This document shows positions 50,501-52,331 of a DNA stretch of 64,000 bases, piece after piece. Location: positions 16,211,595-16,275,594 of the forward strand of contig CM055094.1 in NCBI GenBank assembly GCA_029204225.1, written 5' to 3'. A program made the position numbers and the translations under genes. This DNA comes from Diphasiastrum complanatum. Taxonomy: Eukaryota; Streptophyta; Lycopodiopsida; Lycopodiales; Lycopodiaceae. Below the pieces are notes generated by a model. That model was not told the origin of the DNA and searched no databases. It saw nothing but the letters and a program-made list of their open reading frames with translations. The first letter of the stretch is position 1, and each line of letters starts with the position of its first letter.

Positions 50501-52331
50501 TATGAACAATGCCCAACTCATCACCACAATGAAGTGACTCATTCTCATGTAAACTCAACCTAACCTGACCTACATGAAGTACCCACTGAACTTGAATTCC
50601 TTTAGACATACCTAGTTTATAATCTCAACATCCAACTCTTTTCAATATATGGCAAGATCCACAATGTAAATAGTCTTGAAGTATGCAGTTTAATACCTCA
50701 GATTGACCATCAGCCTTAGAATGGTAAGCAGTTCCTGTAACTACCCAAATAGATATTATGCATATTTGTTCCATCTAAAACGTTAGTGTAAATCACGTTA
50801 TTCGATCAGTAAGAATGGAGTGCAGTAACCCGTGGAGTCAAAAAATCTGATAAGAATATTCAATCACATTGAACAATAGTACAGTAGCATGGAGAAGAAT
50901 GAAGTGCGACAACCTCACCATTCAATCCATCACAACCAAACAAGCATCGTGACCGCAGTCACTTGATTGTTGAATACAAACATGTTACAGCTGTTTACCA
51001 GACCGGATGGTTATTAGAGAGAATGTCTTACCCATTTTAATTGCATCCCTTAGGCATCCCTCATTTTATTTGCTACTTAGCCAGTTACTAATGCTGGCTT
51101 TAGCTTCAGCATGTCTTCTGGGTTAAACTATTGAGGCTTGAATCACCTACACGTTTTCATTTTATGGTCTCATGTCACTTGCACCTTAAGTAGTTTTGCT
51201 ACTCTCTTATGCAAAGTTTGTACTTAGATACTCTCATACAACAAGTTCATTTTGTGAAGGTTGCAAAGTCTGGGAAGGTGACAAGGGAGCAGAGGGTCAG
51301 GGCCTGGGATGAGCTACAGACTGTTGCTTCTGAAGGAAAAGTTCGACCTTTTTATCGTGCTGTAGATCAACACAGCCTCATGTATGCAGGTAAGCAGTTG
51401 ATGAATGTCTCAACCAGATAAATAACCTGGCATCTTTTACAAACTGCTGTACACCAATCTCACTTGTGCGTCTCTTCACTTTCGTCAGAAATCACCCTGT
51501 TGCAACACCAAAGTCTAGTACTTGTGATTACTCCTCTATTTCCAGACCAGTTGTTTTTTTTTCTCTTTTTGAAGACTTACTAGTATAATTTCTCCCTGTC
51601 AATGAATTCCAAACCTTCATTCCAGCTACTTTGATGCCTCTTTTGTATTGGTATTACTGGGTTGCTTGGTGGCTTGGTGATGCTCAAATCTGTTGAGTTC
51701 GTTTATTTAATTATTTATTATGTAAAGAACTGGCTTGCCATAATAGTAGCTGAAGATATAATGAGCCATTGGGAAGTTTAATGGCTGCACTGGTAACAAC
51801 TTTGCACACAATGTGTAGGTTTATGACCATATTAGAACTTCCGAATTGTTGTTATGGATCTGATTCAGTCAAAAGGTTTTTTCTAGCAGTTTTTGTGTAG
51901 TTTCTACAAAAGCATACAGTAGACATGTGCATAGCACACCAGCTTTCTTTGTTTCAGGTTCCTTTGTTTTTGGGGGAGTGCAATAAAAATGTTGATCCTA
52001 TATAGCCAATCTGTCATGCTATTTACAGCTTTTCTCTATTGCAGGAGGGCTGGATGTTCCAATAAAGAGGCCTTTCGCACAAAGGGATTGGCGGTTTGGC
52101 CATTATCAGTTCGATGGGCTTCAGGATCCACTTAGTTCTGCAATAAGATTCTTATTTAACGGTGCCAGGATTAGACAAAAAGTGCATTTTGCAAGTTACA
52201 TGGGGTATTCTCAAAGAAGTGCAGGAGGAAGTAACAAAATTTCAACAAGCTCACTCTCCTTGGGCTTACCAGCCGAACAATTTCAAGCTACAGAACAAAG
52301 TAAAGAGGCTGTAGTACCAGCTAGTGCTTGA
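282..52331 (+). CDS. SFR2: SFR2, galactolipid:galactolipid galactosyltransferase (GH1 family), 10 exons
   Basis: Exons: 282-459, 26641-27421, 27600-27738, 27902-28068, 29480-29701, 40752-40926, 41217-41450, 41661-41810, 51260-51389, 52045-52331. All nine introns are GT..AG and the phases agree, giving 2463 nt = 820 residues plus a TGA. The start has a hydrophobic segment (about residues 3-25) that fits the known anchoring of SFR2 in the outer chloroplast envelope. GH1 hallmarks follow: [12 protein letters not shown], the acid/base Glu440 in TFNEP, the nucleophile Glu604 in ITENG, and [15 protein letters not shown]. In characterised plants SFR2 moves galactose between monogalactolipids to build oligogalactolipids and protect the envelope during freezing and dehydration. 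The protein is about 200 residues longer than the roughly 620-residue Arabidopsis protein, almost entirely through a charged linker in exon 2 (about residues 90-310). Small introns (163-655 bp) alternate with very large ones. Identification is firm; exact splice sites are by eye. Confidence 0.95.
460..1568. other. 5' end of SFR2 intron 1, nothing clear
   Basis: An AT-rich stretch with no convincing gene. The second half may be the 5' LTR of the decayed copia element, because its primer-binding site lies at 1988, but no LTR edge can be fixed. Confidence 0.35.
1569..1767. repeat. Tandem duplication, 100-bp unit, two copies
   Basis: CATCTTTAAT at 1571 recurs at 1671, and the following bases up to CTCATTATC match with only a few changes. 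The likely setting is the LTR of the neighbouring copia remnant. Confidence 0.85.
2047..2475 (+). pseudogene. copia-1 gag fragment (UBN2-type)
   Basis: The frame from ATG 2047 has the copia gag pattern: a first block [17 protein letters not shown], then LWDVVDG, and a later block with [12 protein letters not shown]. Homology continues after 2475 in another frame ([14 protein letters not shown]), so a small indel broke it. Gag normally builds the virus-like particle. Not functional here. Confidence 0.75.
2735..3976 (+). repeat. 5' LTR of the non-coding element
   Basis: Starts TGTTGTAAAGC and ends GCGCTACA. It holds a cluster of GGCGCC palindromes (about 2768-2881), with an AATAAA-like motif near 3263. 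The open frames at 3402-4160 are copied in both LTRs and resemble no protein. Confidence 0.92.
3979..3990 (+). other. Primer-binding site (initiator-Met tRNA)
   Basis: TGGTATCAGAGC lies two bases behind the 5' LTR, the usual place for priming minus-strand DNA synthesis in plant LTR elements. Confidence 0.9.
4067..4700 (+). repeat. Repeated stem-loops in the leader of the non-coding LTR element
   Basis: Six units carry GTGCT ... AGCAC arms: 4067-4088, 4141-4164, 4222-4248, 4353-4375, 4464-4487, 4584-4607. A seventh, at 4696, is truncated. In five of the six an inner GCC / GGT pair follows with a 3-base bulge (GTA or GAA), while the loop differs (TAAC, CTTGA, ATTAGGAT). The last four lie in 111-120 bp tandem repeats that also share CGTTACTGAGGCAATGTGCT. 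The position right after the primer-binding site is where packaging and dimerisation signals sit in retroelements, so an RNA role is plausible but unproven. Confidence 0.75.
5424..6670 (+). repeat. 3' LTR of the non-coding element
   Basis: Nearly identical to 2735-3976. Differences seen: GGCGCC against GGCACC, a short AAATG-type indel after AGAGAGAG, two changes near 5852-5870, and single changes near 6100 and 6533. TSD AAAAG follows directly. Confidence 0.92.
6680..6909. mobile_element. Fold-back MITE with 13-bp perfect inverted ends
   Basis: GACCAATGTTTCA (6680-6692) is the exact reverse complement of TGAAACATTGGTC (6897-6909). The interior also folds on itself through repeats of the TTCGAATCGG / CCGATTCAAACC type. 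It sits inside copia-1 just after the TSD of the LTR element. No clear target duplication is visible, so the superfamily is open. Confidence 0.75.
6910..7440 (+). pseudogene. copia-1 nucleocapsid, protease and pre-integrase remnant
   Basis: [14 protein letters not shown] is a CX2CX4HX4C zinc knuckle. After a stop, [10 protein letters not shown] is the copia aspartic protease motif. [13 protein letters not shown] in another frame is the usual segment before the integrase. Several stops and a frame change make it dead. Confidence 0.75.
7441..7880. other. Intron 1 stretch, nothing recognised
   Basis: AT-rich, with stops in all frames. It may still be the decayed end of copia-1. Confidence 0.3.
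7880..9060 (+). mobile_element. Family X repeat, copy A (split by a hAT-like element)
   Basis: Flanks of the insert at 8023-8795 match the X copies at 20302-26128 and 28720-29176: GGCCGGTGACC, ACAAGTTGT, TGGGAGGTTGATTCTACGCACC and GAGCTTGGAAAGATGAGCTTGT occur in the same order. It is the most diverged of the three. The outer edges are approximate. X has no coding frame and is probably a solo LTR. Confidence 0.6.
8023..8795. mobile_element. hAT-like non-autonomous DNA transposon
   Basis: Starts CATAGTTGCAG and ends CTTGAAACTATG, imperfect inverted ends, with GCGATCC-rich subterminal repeats on both sides (8040-8110 and 8735-8775). Flanks GTCACAAG (8015-8022) and GTCACTAG (8796-8803) are an 8-bp target duplication with one change, typical of hAT. 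The undisrupted site is seen in the other X copies. The middle carries a short direct repeat (CTACTGATGTCCAG twice, 8530-8605). No transposase. Confidence 0.75.
9061..10149. other. Intron 1 stretch with possible retroelement leader
   Basis: TGTGGTTAGAGCCTCATC near 9506 resembles a decayed primer-binding site, and a GAA-rich run lies at 9779-9805. No coding frame is recognised. Confidence 0.3.
10150..10320 (+). pseudogene. Retrotransposon gag fragment
   Basis: The translation reads [19 protein letters not shown] then [18 protein letters not shown], followed by a stop and WHKLL. This matches the spacing of gypsy-type gag (WxxxxEEFFxL .. VRxAAYxxxxxxxxWW). Isolated and short. Confidence 0.45.
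10985..11345 (+). repeat. gypsy-1 leader repeats, about 80-bp spacing
   Basis: Five versions of GCAGGCTGTCCAGCGCCC start near 10986, 11067, 11147, 11226 and 11313. The same motif is repeated in the relative on the minus strand (30540-30790). The core GCTGTCCAGC is nearly self-complementary. The short open frames across this leader are probably chance. Confidence 0.7.
11514..12616 (+). pseudogene. gypsy-1 gag (broken)
   Basis: The first frame starts at ATG 11514 and stops at 11750. Gag homology resumes in another frame ([16 protein letters not shown], 11950 on), passes one stop at 12197-12199 and ends with the zinc knuckle [14 protein letters not shown] and a stop at 12614. It would have formed the particle shell. 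At least one frameshift and one nonsense codon disable it. Confidence 0.8.
12603..13223 (+). pseudogene. gypsy-1 protease region
   Basis: Starts at ATG 12603, overlapping the end of gag by 14 nt in another frame. [12 protein letters not shown] is the retroviral-type aspartic protease motif, and [13 protein letters not shown] is the conserved block after it. The frame ends at 13223, while homology continues in the frame used by the reverse transcriptase, so a small indel lies near 13200. Confidence 0.8.
13178..14055 (+). pseudogene. gypsy-1 reverse transcriptase (5' part)
   Basis: Contains [40 protein letters not shown], the fingers-palm block and the catalytic YFDDILIF. It ends at LGLATH where copia-2 was inserted. 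RSRYY replaces the usual RSGYH/RSGYY. The frame goes on after copia-2 at 19472. Confidence 0.88.
14056..14453 (+). repeat. 5' LTR of copia-2
   Basis: 398 bp, TGTTGAAGAG ... AATTCTTCA. The primer-binding site follows directly. Confidence 0.95.
14926..15218 (+). pseudogene. copia-2 gag, 5' part (frame broken at about 15217)
   Basis: Starts at ATG 14926. [20 protein letters not shown] and CWEVMTG are the usual start of copia gag, and the stretch ends [11 protein letters not shown]. Reading then has to move to another frame at about 15217, where a single base seems lost; the rest of gag is at the start of the long frame. The broken frame itself runs on to 15354. No slippery heptamer is seen, so a mutation is more likely than programmed shifting. 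Confidence 0.85.
15219..19076 (+). CDS. copia-2 gag-pol polyprotein (late gag, protease, integrase, RT, RNase H)
   Basis: A 1285-residue open frame. In order: the rest of gag; zinc knuckle [14 protein letters not shown] (about residue 156); protease [10 protein letters not shown] (about 216); pre-integrase [13 protein letters not shown]; integrase core with the acidic residues in HSDLCGP (about 413), LRSDKGGEY (about 476) and NGVAERKNR (about 511); reverse transcriptase with [12 protein letters not shown] and catalytic YVDD (about 962); RNase H with DSDWAGD and SSTEAEY; and the end block [15 protein letters not shown]. The 'start' at 15219 is a GTG left by the frame break, not a real initiator. 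The stop TGA lies six bases inside the 3' LTR, and the purine tract is coding. Integrase-before-RT order places it in Ty1/copia. Confidence 0.93.
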   Translation: MDSAKLVYLQNRLHTLKMEAGATIGDHITKVKDLLDQLASVGEKVSDRSIVPIVLNSLSFNYQDYVMSLSAREKLPTFGELCGLLLQEEMRRKNLSEREDNPELAFASKKKQNFQKKGKGKKKNSKQSLEQQVSKLQVGEESSTNSSSTPKRKGNCNYCGKYGHFAFECRKKQSDQKKGKNQQSHFVDKVAEEEQSGVLELFTAALSSESTFGGWYIDSGASKHMTPHRDWFSTYEETEDSQHVCLGDNSTRMVRGKGTVAIQLSSGEVKEIKSVLHVPGLAKNLLSVGAITKQNMVVEFNDSKCLVKDKEKNFKVVAKGMQEGGLYKLFTTIPSQEALSARDTNRDKLWHERYGHLSYKSLQVLNRHKMVVDLPSIKSSSDTCEACALGKQQRKKFPKEKATRAKGILELVHSDLCGPMQVTSAGGAYYLMTFVDDFSRKVWVYFLKLKSEAFKYFKQWKAMVENHTGKRLKTLRSDKGGEYISDEFKDLCKACGIKRQFTAPHTPQQNGVAERKNRSIVECARSMLKAKGLPNSFWAEAVATAVFLLNRSPTKAVEGITPEEAYSGKKPKVGSLRVFGCTAYAHIPKDLRKKLDAKSVKCVFLGYSEGEKAYVLYDLENRRKILSRDVIFDEEHAPKIQEQEKEGITEFIPLIDSTDEDPSQESCKPQVQEQQQEIEPTSSRPLFGQVPEAEVGDKRKTKTVPWDTWSPSTSPTARKKLPRWYWETIKEGQMIEEGESSEQGVRRSLRSHERQETNFALMSTILNADEPQFFHEAVREKVWQHAMQEEYDSIVKNDTWELTTLPEGKQPIGCKWVYKTKFHANGTVDKYKARLVAKGYAQQEGLDYDETFAPVAKMTSIRTVLAIASYFDWDVHQMDVKSAFLNGHLQEEVYMEQPQGFEITGKENLVCRLRKALYGLKQAPRAWYSRIDEYFARQGFEKSKSDCNLYVFREGEDFVVVVLYVDDLLITGSNKKLIACVKKNLSNEFEMKDLGLLHYCLGVEVWKGKRCLFISQAKYAQKLLKKFNMQESKPISTPMDASNKPSKDDGPAFADETLYRQLVGSLIYLTTTRPDIAYAVGIASQYMCKPTEAHWKAAKRILRYVRGTVTYGIGYTDDGNLQLEGYSDSDWAGDRDDRRSTTGYCFSLGSGAISWCSKKQPTIALSSTEAEYRATTRSACEAIWLRRLLEDMQIAQVRPTLLHCDNQSCIQLARNPVYHARTKHIEVDQHFIREKVHSGEIELVYCDTNDQTADIFTKPLSKDKFEKFRTLLGVSLNKIAIKGGC
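19071..19466 (+). repeat. 3' LTR of copia-2
   Basis: 396 bp, nearly identical to 14056-14453. Its first six bases, TGTTGA, contain the pol stop codon. Confidence 0.95.
19472..19712 (+). pseudogene. gypsy-1 RT/RNase H continuation
   Basis: With copia-2 and one TSD removed, the frame of 13178-14055 continues as [19 protein letters not shown] and [17 protein letters not shown], the RT-RNase H boundary with the first RNase H aspartate. It then degrades, and the element ends near 19712. Confidence 0.85.
19713..20301. other. Intron 1 stretch, possibly a minus-strand solo LTR
   Basis: GATACCATGAGAG at 19711 reads TGGTATC on the minus strand, which hints at a primer-binding site. A CT-rich run lies at 19809-19834, and a TATATATAG motif is near 19980. 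No coding frame is recognised. Confidence 0.3.
20535..21261 (+). repeat. 5' LTR of gypsy-2
   Basis: 727 bp. It shares most of its length with the 3' LTR but carries a segment (about 21058-21138) absent there and lacks one (about 25345-25410) present there. It holds a roughly 70-120 bp imperfect internal repeat with palindromic TGACACGTGTCA. Confidence 0.85.
20750..20882. promoter_or_regulatory. G-box palindromes in the 5' LTR of gypsy-2
   Basis: CACGTG occurs at 20752-20757 and 20875-20880, the first inside the perfect 12-bp palindrome TGACACGTGTCA. ACACGTGT-type boxes are bound by plant bZIP/bHLH factors, including ABA-responsive ones. No sign of use is visible in the sequence itself. Confidence 0.45.
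21826..23368 (+). pseudogene. gypsy-2 gag and protease (broken)
   Basis: Starts at ATG 21826, passes a stop at about 21927 and a frame change near 22200. Gag blocks: [34 protein letters not shown] and [14 protein letters not shown] basic tail precedes the zinc knuckle [13 protein letters not shown], which has three rather than four residues between the second Cys and the His. The protease motif [12 protein letters not shown] follows, then [13 protein letters not shown]. After that, reverse transcriptase is missing. Confidence 0.85.
23582..24340 (+). pseudogene. gypsy-2 RNase H
   Basis: Begins at the very end of RT ([18 protein letters not shown]), has one in-frame TAA at 23810, then [49 protein letters not shown] and [12 protein letters not shown]. 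The catalytic acidic residues appear kept. No RT catalytic block precedes it. Confidence 0.88.
24352..25175 (+). pseudogene. gypsy-2 integrase zinc finger joined to integrase end and chromodomain-like tail
   Basis: [20 protein letters not shown] is the HHCC zinc finger, with a frameshift near 24525 before [10 protein letters not shown]. The sequence then jumps from [11 protein letters not shown] straight to [20 protein letters not shown], leaving out the catalytic D,D,E core. The GPY/F-like block [15 protein letters not shown] and HPVFHV follow. After the G run, [21 protein letters not shown] and NDATWE resemble a chromodomain, which in chromoviruses guides integration to heterochromatin. Confidence 0.8.
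24978..24999 (+). repeat. Run of 22 G
   Basis: Uninterrupted G22 between the integrase end and the chromodomain-like part. It may be a true expansion or an assembly length error. It disrupts the frame. Confidence 0.9.
25189..25914 (+). repeat. 3' LTR of gypsy-2
   Basis: 726 bp. It repeats the G-box palindromes (CACGTG at 25459-25464 and 25586-25591). The AT-rich insert at about 25345-25410 has no counterpart in the 5' LTR. Confidence 0.85.
26129..26640. other. 3' end of SFR2 intron 1, nothing recognised
   Basis: AT-rich unique-looking sequence leading to the acceptor GGGTGAGCAG of exon 2. Confidence 0.5.
26641..27421 (+). CDS. SFR2: SFR2 exon 2 (start of GH1 barrel plus long acidic linker)
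   Basis: Residues 60-320. [20 protein letters not shown] begins the GH1 barrel. About 220 hydrophilic residues rich in Glu, Asp, Ser and Lys follow, with no cysteine seen, before a basic helix-like stretch ([19 protein letters not shown]) and [10 protein letters not shown], where family similarity resumes. The acceptor is GAGCAG; the donor GTAAGT is at 27422. The linker is much longer than in Arabidopsis SFR2. Its frame is fully open, so it is probably translated. Confidence 0.93.
27600..27738 (+). CDS. SFR2: SFR2 exon 3
   Basis: Residues 321-366. Contains [15 protein letters not shown] and the barrel strand [14 protein letters not shown]. The acceptor is ATGTATAG and the donor is GTTAGT. 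Confidence 0.93.
27902..28068 (+). CDS. SFR2: SFR2 exon 4
   Basis: Residues 367-421 and two bases of 422. Contains [20 protein letters not shown], the GH1 strand with the His pair near the sugar site, then [11 protein letters not shown]. The exon ends at TTCACCAG before GTCCAG. Confidence 0.92.
28069..28719. other. 5' part of SFR2 intron 4, nothing recognised
   Basis: AT-rich intron sequence with no repeat or gene recognised. Confidence 0.5.
28720..29176 (-). mobile_element. Family X repeat, copy C (457 bp, uninterrupted)
   Basis: On the minus strand it runs TGTTAGAGTCTAGT ... GACATCA, giving TG..CA ends. It matches both halves of copy B and of copy A. No target duplication is evident. GC-rich relative to the surrounding intron. 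Confidence 0.7.
29480..29701 (+). CDS. SFR2: SFR2 exon 5 (catalytic acid/base)
   Basis: Residues 422-495 plus two bases of 496. [16 protein letters not shown] carries the catalytic acid/base Glu440, and AGAWPGG follows. The exon ends near [13 protein letters not shown]. The donor GTTTAAG at 29702 is weaker than the others but keeps the frame. Confidence 0.92.
29702..30539. other. 5' part of SFR2 intron 5, nothing recognised
   Basis: AT-rich, no gene or element recognised. Confidence 0.45.
30540..31400 (-). mobile_element. LTR and leader of a gypsy-1 relative (no coding part left)
   Basis: Read on the minus strand: an LTR (about 31400-31066) matching 10390-10680 in order (GGCCTTGGGCC, GAGTGGGGGTCC, GGAGGGCGCACTA), the primer-binding site (GCTCTGATACCA on plus, 31050-31061), then a leader with TTAGCGGAAGTACTTCCGCTAA-like dyads and four repeats of GGGCGCTGGACAGCC (30540-30790). 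No gag or pol follows. Confidence 0.75.
31401..31746. other. Intron 5 stretch, probably left part of an LTR
   Basis: No coding frame. It may join with 32465-32776 as one LTR once the hAT-like element is removed, because a primer-binding site follows at 32777. Confidence 0.35.
31755..32464. mobile_element. hAT-like non-autonomous element with internal fold-back
   Basis: Starts CTTAGTTGCCCGTTC and ends GAACGGGCTTCTAAG, near-perfect inverted ends. Flanks TGTACCAT (31747-31754) and TGTACTAT (32465-32472) form an 8-bp duplication with one change. The first 133 bp alone (31755-31887) are bounded by a perfect 16-bp inverted repeat, CTTAGTTGCCCGTTCT. GGAACG-rich subterminal repeats resemble those at 8023-8795. 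No transposase. Confidence 0.75.
32465..33420 (+). mobile_element. LTR end, primer-binding site and leader of a retrotransposon
   Basis: TGGTATTAGAGCC at 32777 marks a primer-binding site, so the sequence before it is probably LTR. The following leader has a GC-rich patch (33111-33170) but no gag. It may be the 5' end of the gypsy remnant at 33900-36680. Confidence 0.5.
33421..33899. other. Intron 5 stretch with G15 run and a perfect hairpin
   Basis: G15 lies at 33702-33716. GGGGAGGTG (33720-33728) and CACCTCCCC (33735-33743) form 9-bp arms around a 6-base loop, so this may be a small fold-back element. Confidence 0.5.
34765..35142 (+). pseudogene. gypsy-3 RNase H
   Basis: An open stretch of 125 codons: [48 protein letters not shown] and [13 protein letters not shown]. 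Catalytic positions look kept, but SR is replaced by SQ at the end block and the flanking domains are broken. Confidence 0.85.
35162..35428 (+). pseudogene. gypsy-3 integrase zinc finger
   Basis: [19 protein letters not shown] and [16 protein letters not shown] match the HHCC finger, but the last Cys of the pair is Tyr. The frame stops at 35428 before the catalytic core. Confidence 0.75.
36681..37052. other. Intron 5 stretch, nothing recognised
   Basis: No convincing frame or repeat edge. Confidence 0.35.
37053..37880 (+). mobile_element. LINE 3' fragment (LINE-C)
   Basis: Matches 46489-47400 of LINE-B from GCATCCCACTTCCTCCTTGA through SHQLAIE, the Cys-rich end ([18 protein letters not shown]) and GGAGACGTTTCATACGC. 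Truncated at both ends. It lacks the TC-rich tail because a gypsy fragment joins at about 37885. Several stops. Confidence 0.75.
37885..38510 (-). pseudogene. gypsy RT-end/RNase H fragment, minus strand (gypsy-4)
   Basis: On the minus strand: [38 protein letters not shown] (38333-38145), then in other frames [17 protein letters not shown] and [20 protein letters not shown]. Closely related to gypsy-3 ([13 protein letters not shown]) but in the opposite direction. Frame breaks throughout. Confidence 0.75.
38511..39174. other. Intron 5 stretch, nothing recognised
   Basis: No convincing frame or element edge. Confidence 0.35.
39175..39635. repeat. Tandem duplication, 242-bp unit
   Basis: AAACATTAGGGGTACAAAAT at 39181 recurs at 39423, and about 210 bp match almost exactly, including GACTTATGAAGATTTGAAAG. 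A related single copy occurs at about 49305-49450. Confidence 0.85.
39640..40227. repeat. GTTCCT/ATTCCT-rich array ending in a hAT-like terminus
   Basis: Dozens of degenerate GTTCCT, ATTCCT and CTAAGTT hexamers fill 39680-40060. The right edge GTTCCATTTTGGAACAGGC|AACTATG (40227) is an inverted counterpart of the CATAGTTGC ends of the hAT-like elements. The open frame here is an artefact of the Phe/Leu/Pro-coding hexamers. Confidence 0.6.
40228..40751. other. 3' end of SFR2 intron 5
   Basis: Unique-looking AT-rich sequence leading to the acceptor TTTACAG of exon 6. Confidence 0.5.
40752..40926 (+). CDS. SFR2: SFR2 exon 6
   Basis: Residues 496-554. [17 protein letters not shown] and [11 protein letters not shown] are SFR2/GH1 motifs. 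The acceptor is TTTACAG; the donor is GTTCTT at 40927. Confidence 0.92.
41217..41450 (+). CDS. SFR2: SFR2 exon 7 (catalytic nucleophile)
   Basis: Residues 555-632. EYSESGRGV and the nucleophile Glu604 in [14 protein letters not shown] are present. The exon ends at AAMDK before GTTAGC. Confidence 0.93.
41661..41810 (+). CDS. SFR2: SFR2 exon 8
   Basis: Residues 633-682. [20 protein letters not shown] is the conserved aglycone and galactose-binding motif of GH1. The exon ends at SYYLFSE before GTAAAG. Confidence 0.93.
41811..43206. other. 5' part of SFR2 intron 8, nothing recognised
   Basis: AT-rich, no element or gene recognised. It ends in a C-rich run (about 43194-43204). Confidence 0.45.
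43207..43260 (+). repeat. (TC)27 microsatellite at the 3' end of LINE-A
   Basis: A pure dinucleotide run directly beside the minus-strand LINE end. Confidence 0.95.
43261..43785 (-). mobile_element. LINE 3' fragment, minus strand (LINE-A)
   Basis: The reverse complement matches the last 500 bp of [16 protein letters not shown].. in frame, GGAGACGTTTTATACGC, TATGCCTTTTGGCATAG, AATAAAG and a CTTTCTTTCTCTCTC tail. It meets the truncated 5' end of LINE-B head to head at about 43785. Confidence 0.85.
43824..44815 (+). pseudogene. LINE-B endonuclease (APE-like), frame broken
   Basis: FTETHES holds the conserved Glu near the start, then [13 protein letters not shown] (Asp/Asn active-site block), and in the next frame [11 protein letters not shown] and LSDHSFLSF (the C-terminal Ser-Asp-His). 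A one-base type shift near 44340 separates the frames. The enzyme would nick target DNA to prime reverse transcription. Confidence 0.85.
45375..46508 (+). pseudogene. LINE-B reverse transcriptase
   Basis: 377 open codons: [39 protein letters not shown] (first catalytic Asp), [31 protein letters not shown] (catalytic Asp pair), [15 protein letters not shown] and [10 protein letters not shown]. These are RT blocks 1-7 of a non-LTR element. The upstream linker (44816-45374) has several stops, so the full ORF is dead although this domain is open. Confidence 0.9.
46675..47250 (+). pseudogene. LINE-B C-terminal region with Cys-His motif
   Basis: [19 protein letters not shown] gives CX2CX9HX4C, a nucleic-acid-binding motif found at the end of many LINE proteins. 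An Arg-rich tail follows ([15 protein letters not shown]). Two frame breaks at about 46509-46675 separate it from the RT. Confidence 0.8.
47485..47545 (+). repeat. (TC)30 microsatellite at the 3' end of LINE-B
   Basis: Follows AATAAAGA directly, in place of a poly(A) tail. Confidence 0.95.
47546..48060. other. Intron 8 stretch with short repeats and GGTACC/GGATCC palindromes
   Basis: ATGTCATGTACTAGTTTGTACTAG-type repeats at 47725-47815 occur three times. Then CCGGAACGCGTTCCGG (47860-47875) is a 16-bp perfect palindrome. GCGGATCC and GGTACC motifs fill 47940-48015. Probably the left part of a decayed DNA element. Confidence 0.5.
48061..48713. mobile_element. DNA element with about 68-bp inverted ends and a GC-rich core
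   Basis: AGTGGGCAATATGGGTATCA (48061) is mirrored at 48713. The pairing runs about 68 bp with about four mismatches, all transitions. TA lies at each outer edge (CTAGTGGG / CCCACTAAG), which could be a TA target duplication. The motif TGCATTTATGCAGGTTGC is duplicated in the left arm. The core 48300-48450 is very GC-rich and not protein-coding. Confidence 0.8.
48300..48450. repeat. GC-rich minisatellite of G6/C6 hairpin units
   Basis: Units alternate GGGGGGCT..GCCCTCC, CCCCCCGTCGGGGGGCC and CTCGGGGGGCTACCGCCCCC, each self-complementary. About four units of 30-40 bp. Confidence 0.7.
48714..49320. other. Intron 8 stretch with GGTACC palindromes
   Basis: GGTACC recurs several times at 48763-48848 (for example GGCGGTACCATGATGG). 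ACGCGTTCCGGAACCTG near 49266 resembles the palindrome at 47860. Together these may be the halves of an older element into which the 48061-48713 element went. Confidence 0.45.
49321..49686. repeat. GTTCCT-rich array, left part (split by a solo LTR)
   Basis: Degenerate TTCCTATTCCTAAG repeats with the same leader as 39240-39370 (CTATGACTTATGAAG). The array resumes after the solo LTR as AAGCATCTTTAACTTAGG, as at 39950, and ends near GGGAACTATG (50505). Confidence 0.65.
49687..50253 (+). mobile_element. Solo LTR, 567 bp
   Basis: TGTGAAAATA ... TTTTTCACA, with exact flanking CTTAA (49682-49686 and 50254-50258). The uninterrupted parent sequence is seen in the sister array at about 39950. Contains ACACGTGT twice (about 49699 and 49853). 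Confidence 0.88.
50511..51259. other. 3' end of SFR2 intron 8, nothing recognised
   Basis: AT-rich, no element recognised. It ends at the acceptor TTTGTGAAG of exon 9. Confidence 0.5.
51260..51389 (+). CDS. SFR2: SFR2 exon 9
   Basis: Residues 683-725. [20 protein letters not shown] and [14 protein letters not shown] belong to the SFR2-specific C-terminal extension. The donor GTAAGC is at 51390. Confidence 0.92.
52045..52331 (+). CDS. SFR2: SFR2 exon 10 (C-terminus and stop)
   Basis: Residues 726-820 and the TGA at 52329-52331. [20 protein letters not shown] and FDGLQDPLS are SFR2 signatures. The last 60 or so residues (Ser- and Gln-rich) look unlike Arabidopsis. The acceptor is TTGCAG. Confidence 0.92.
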
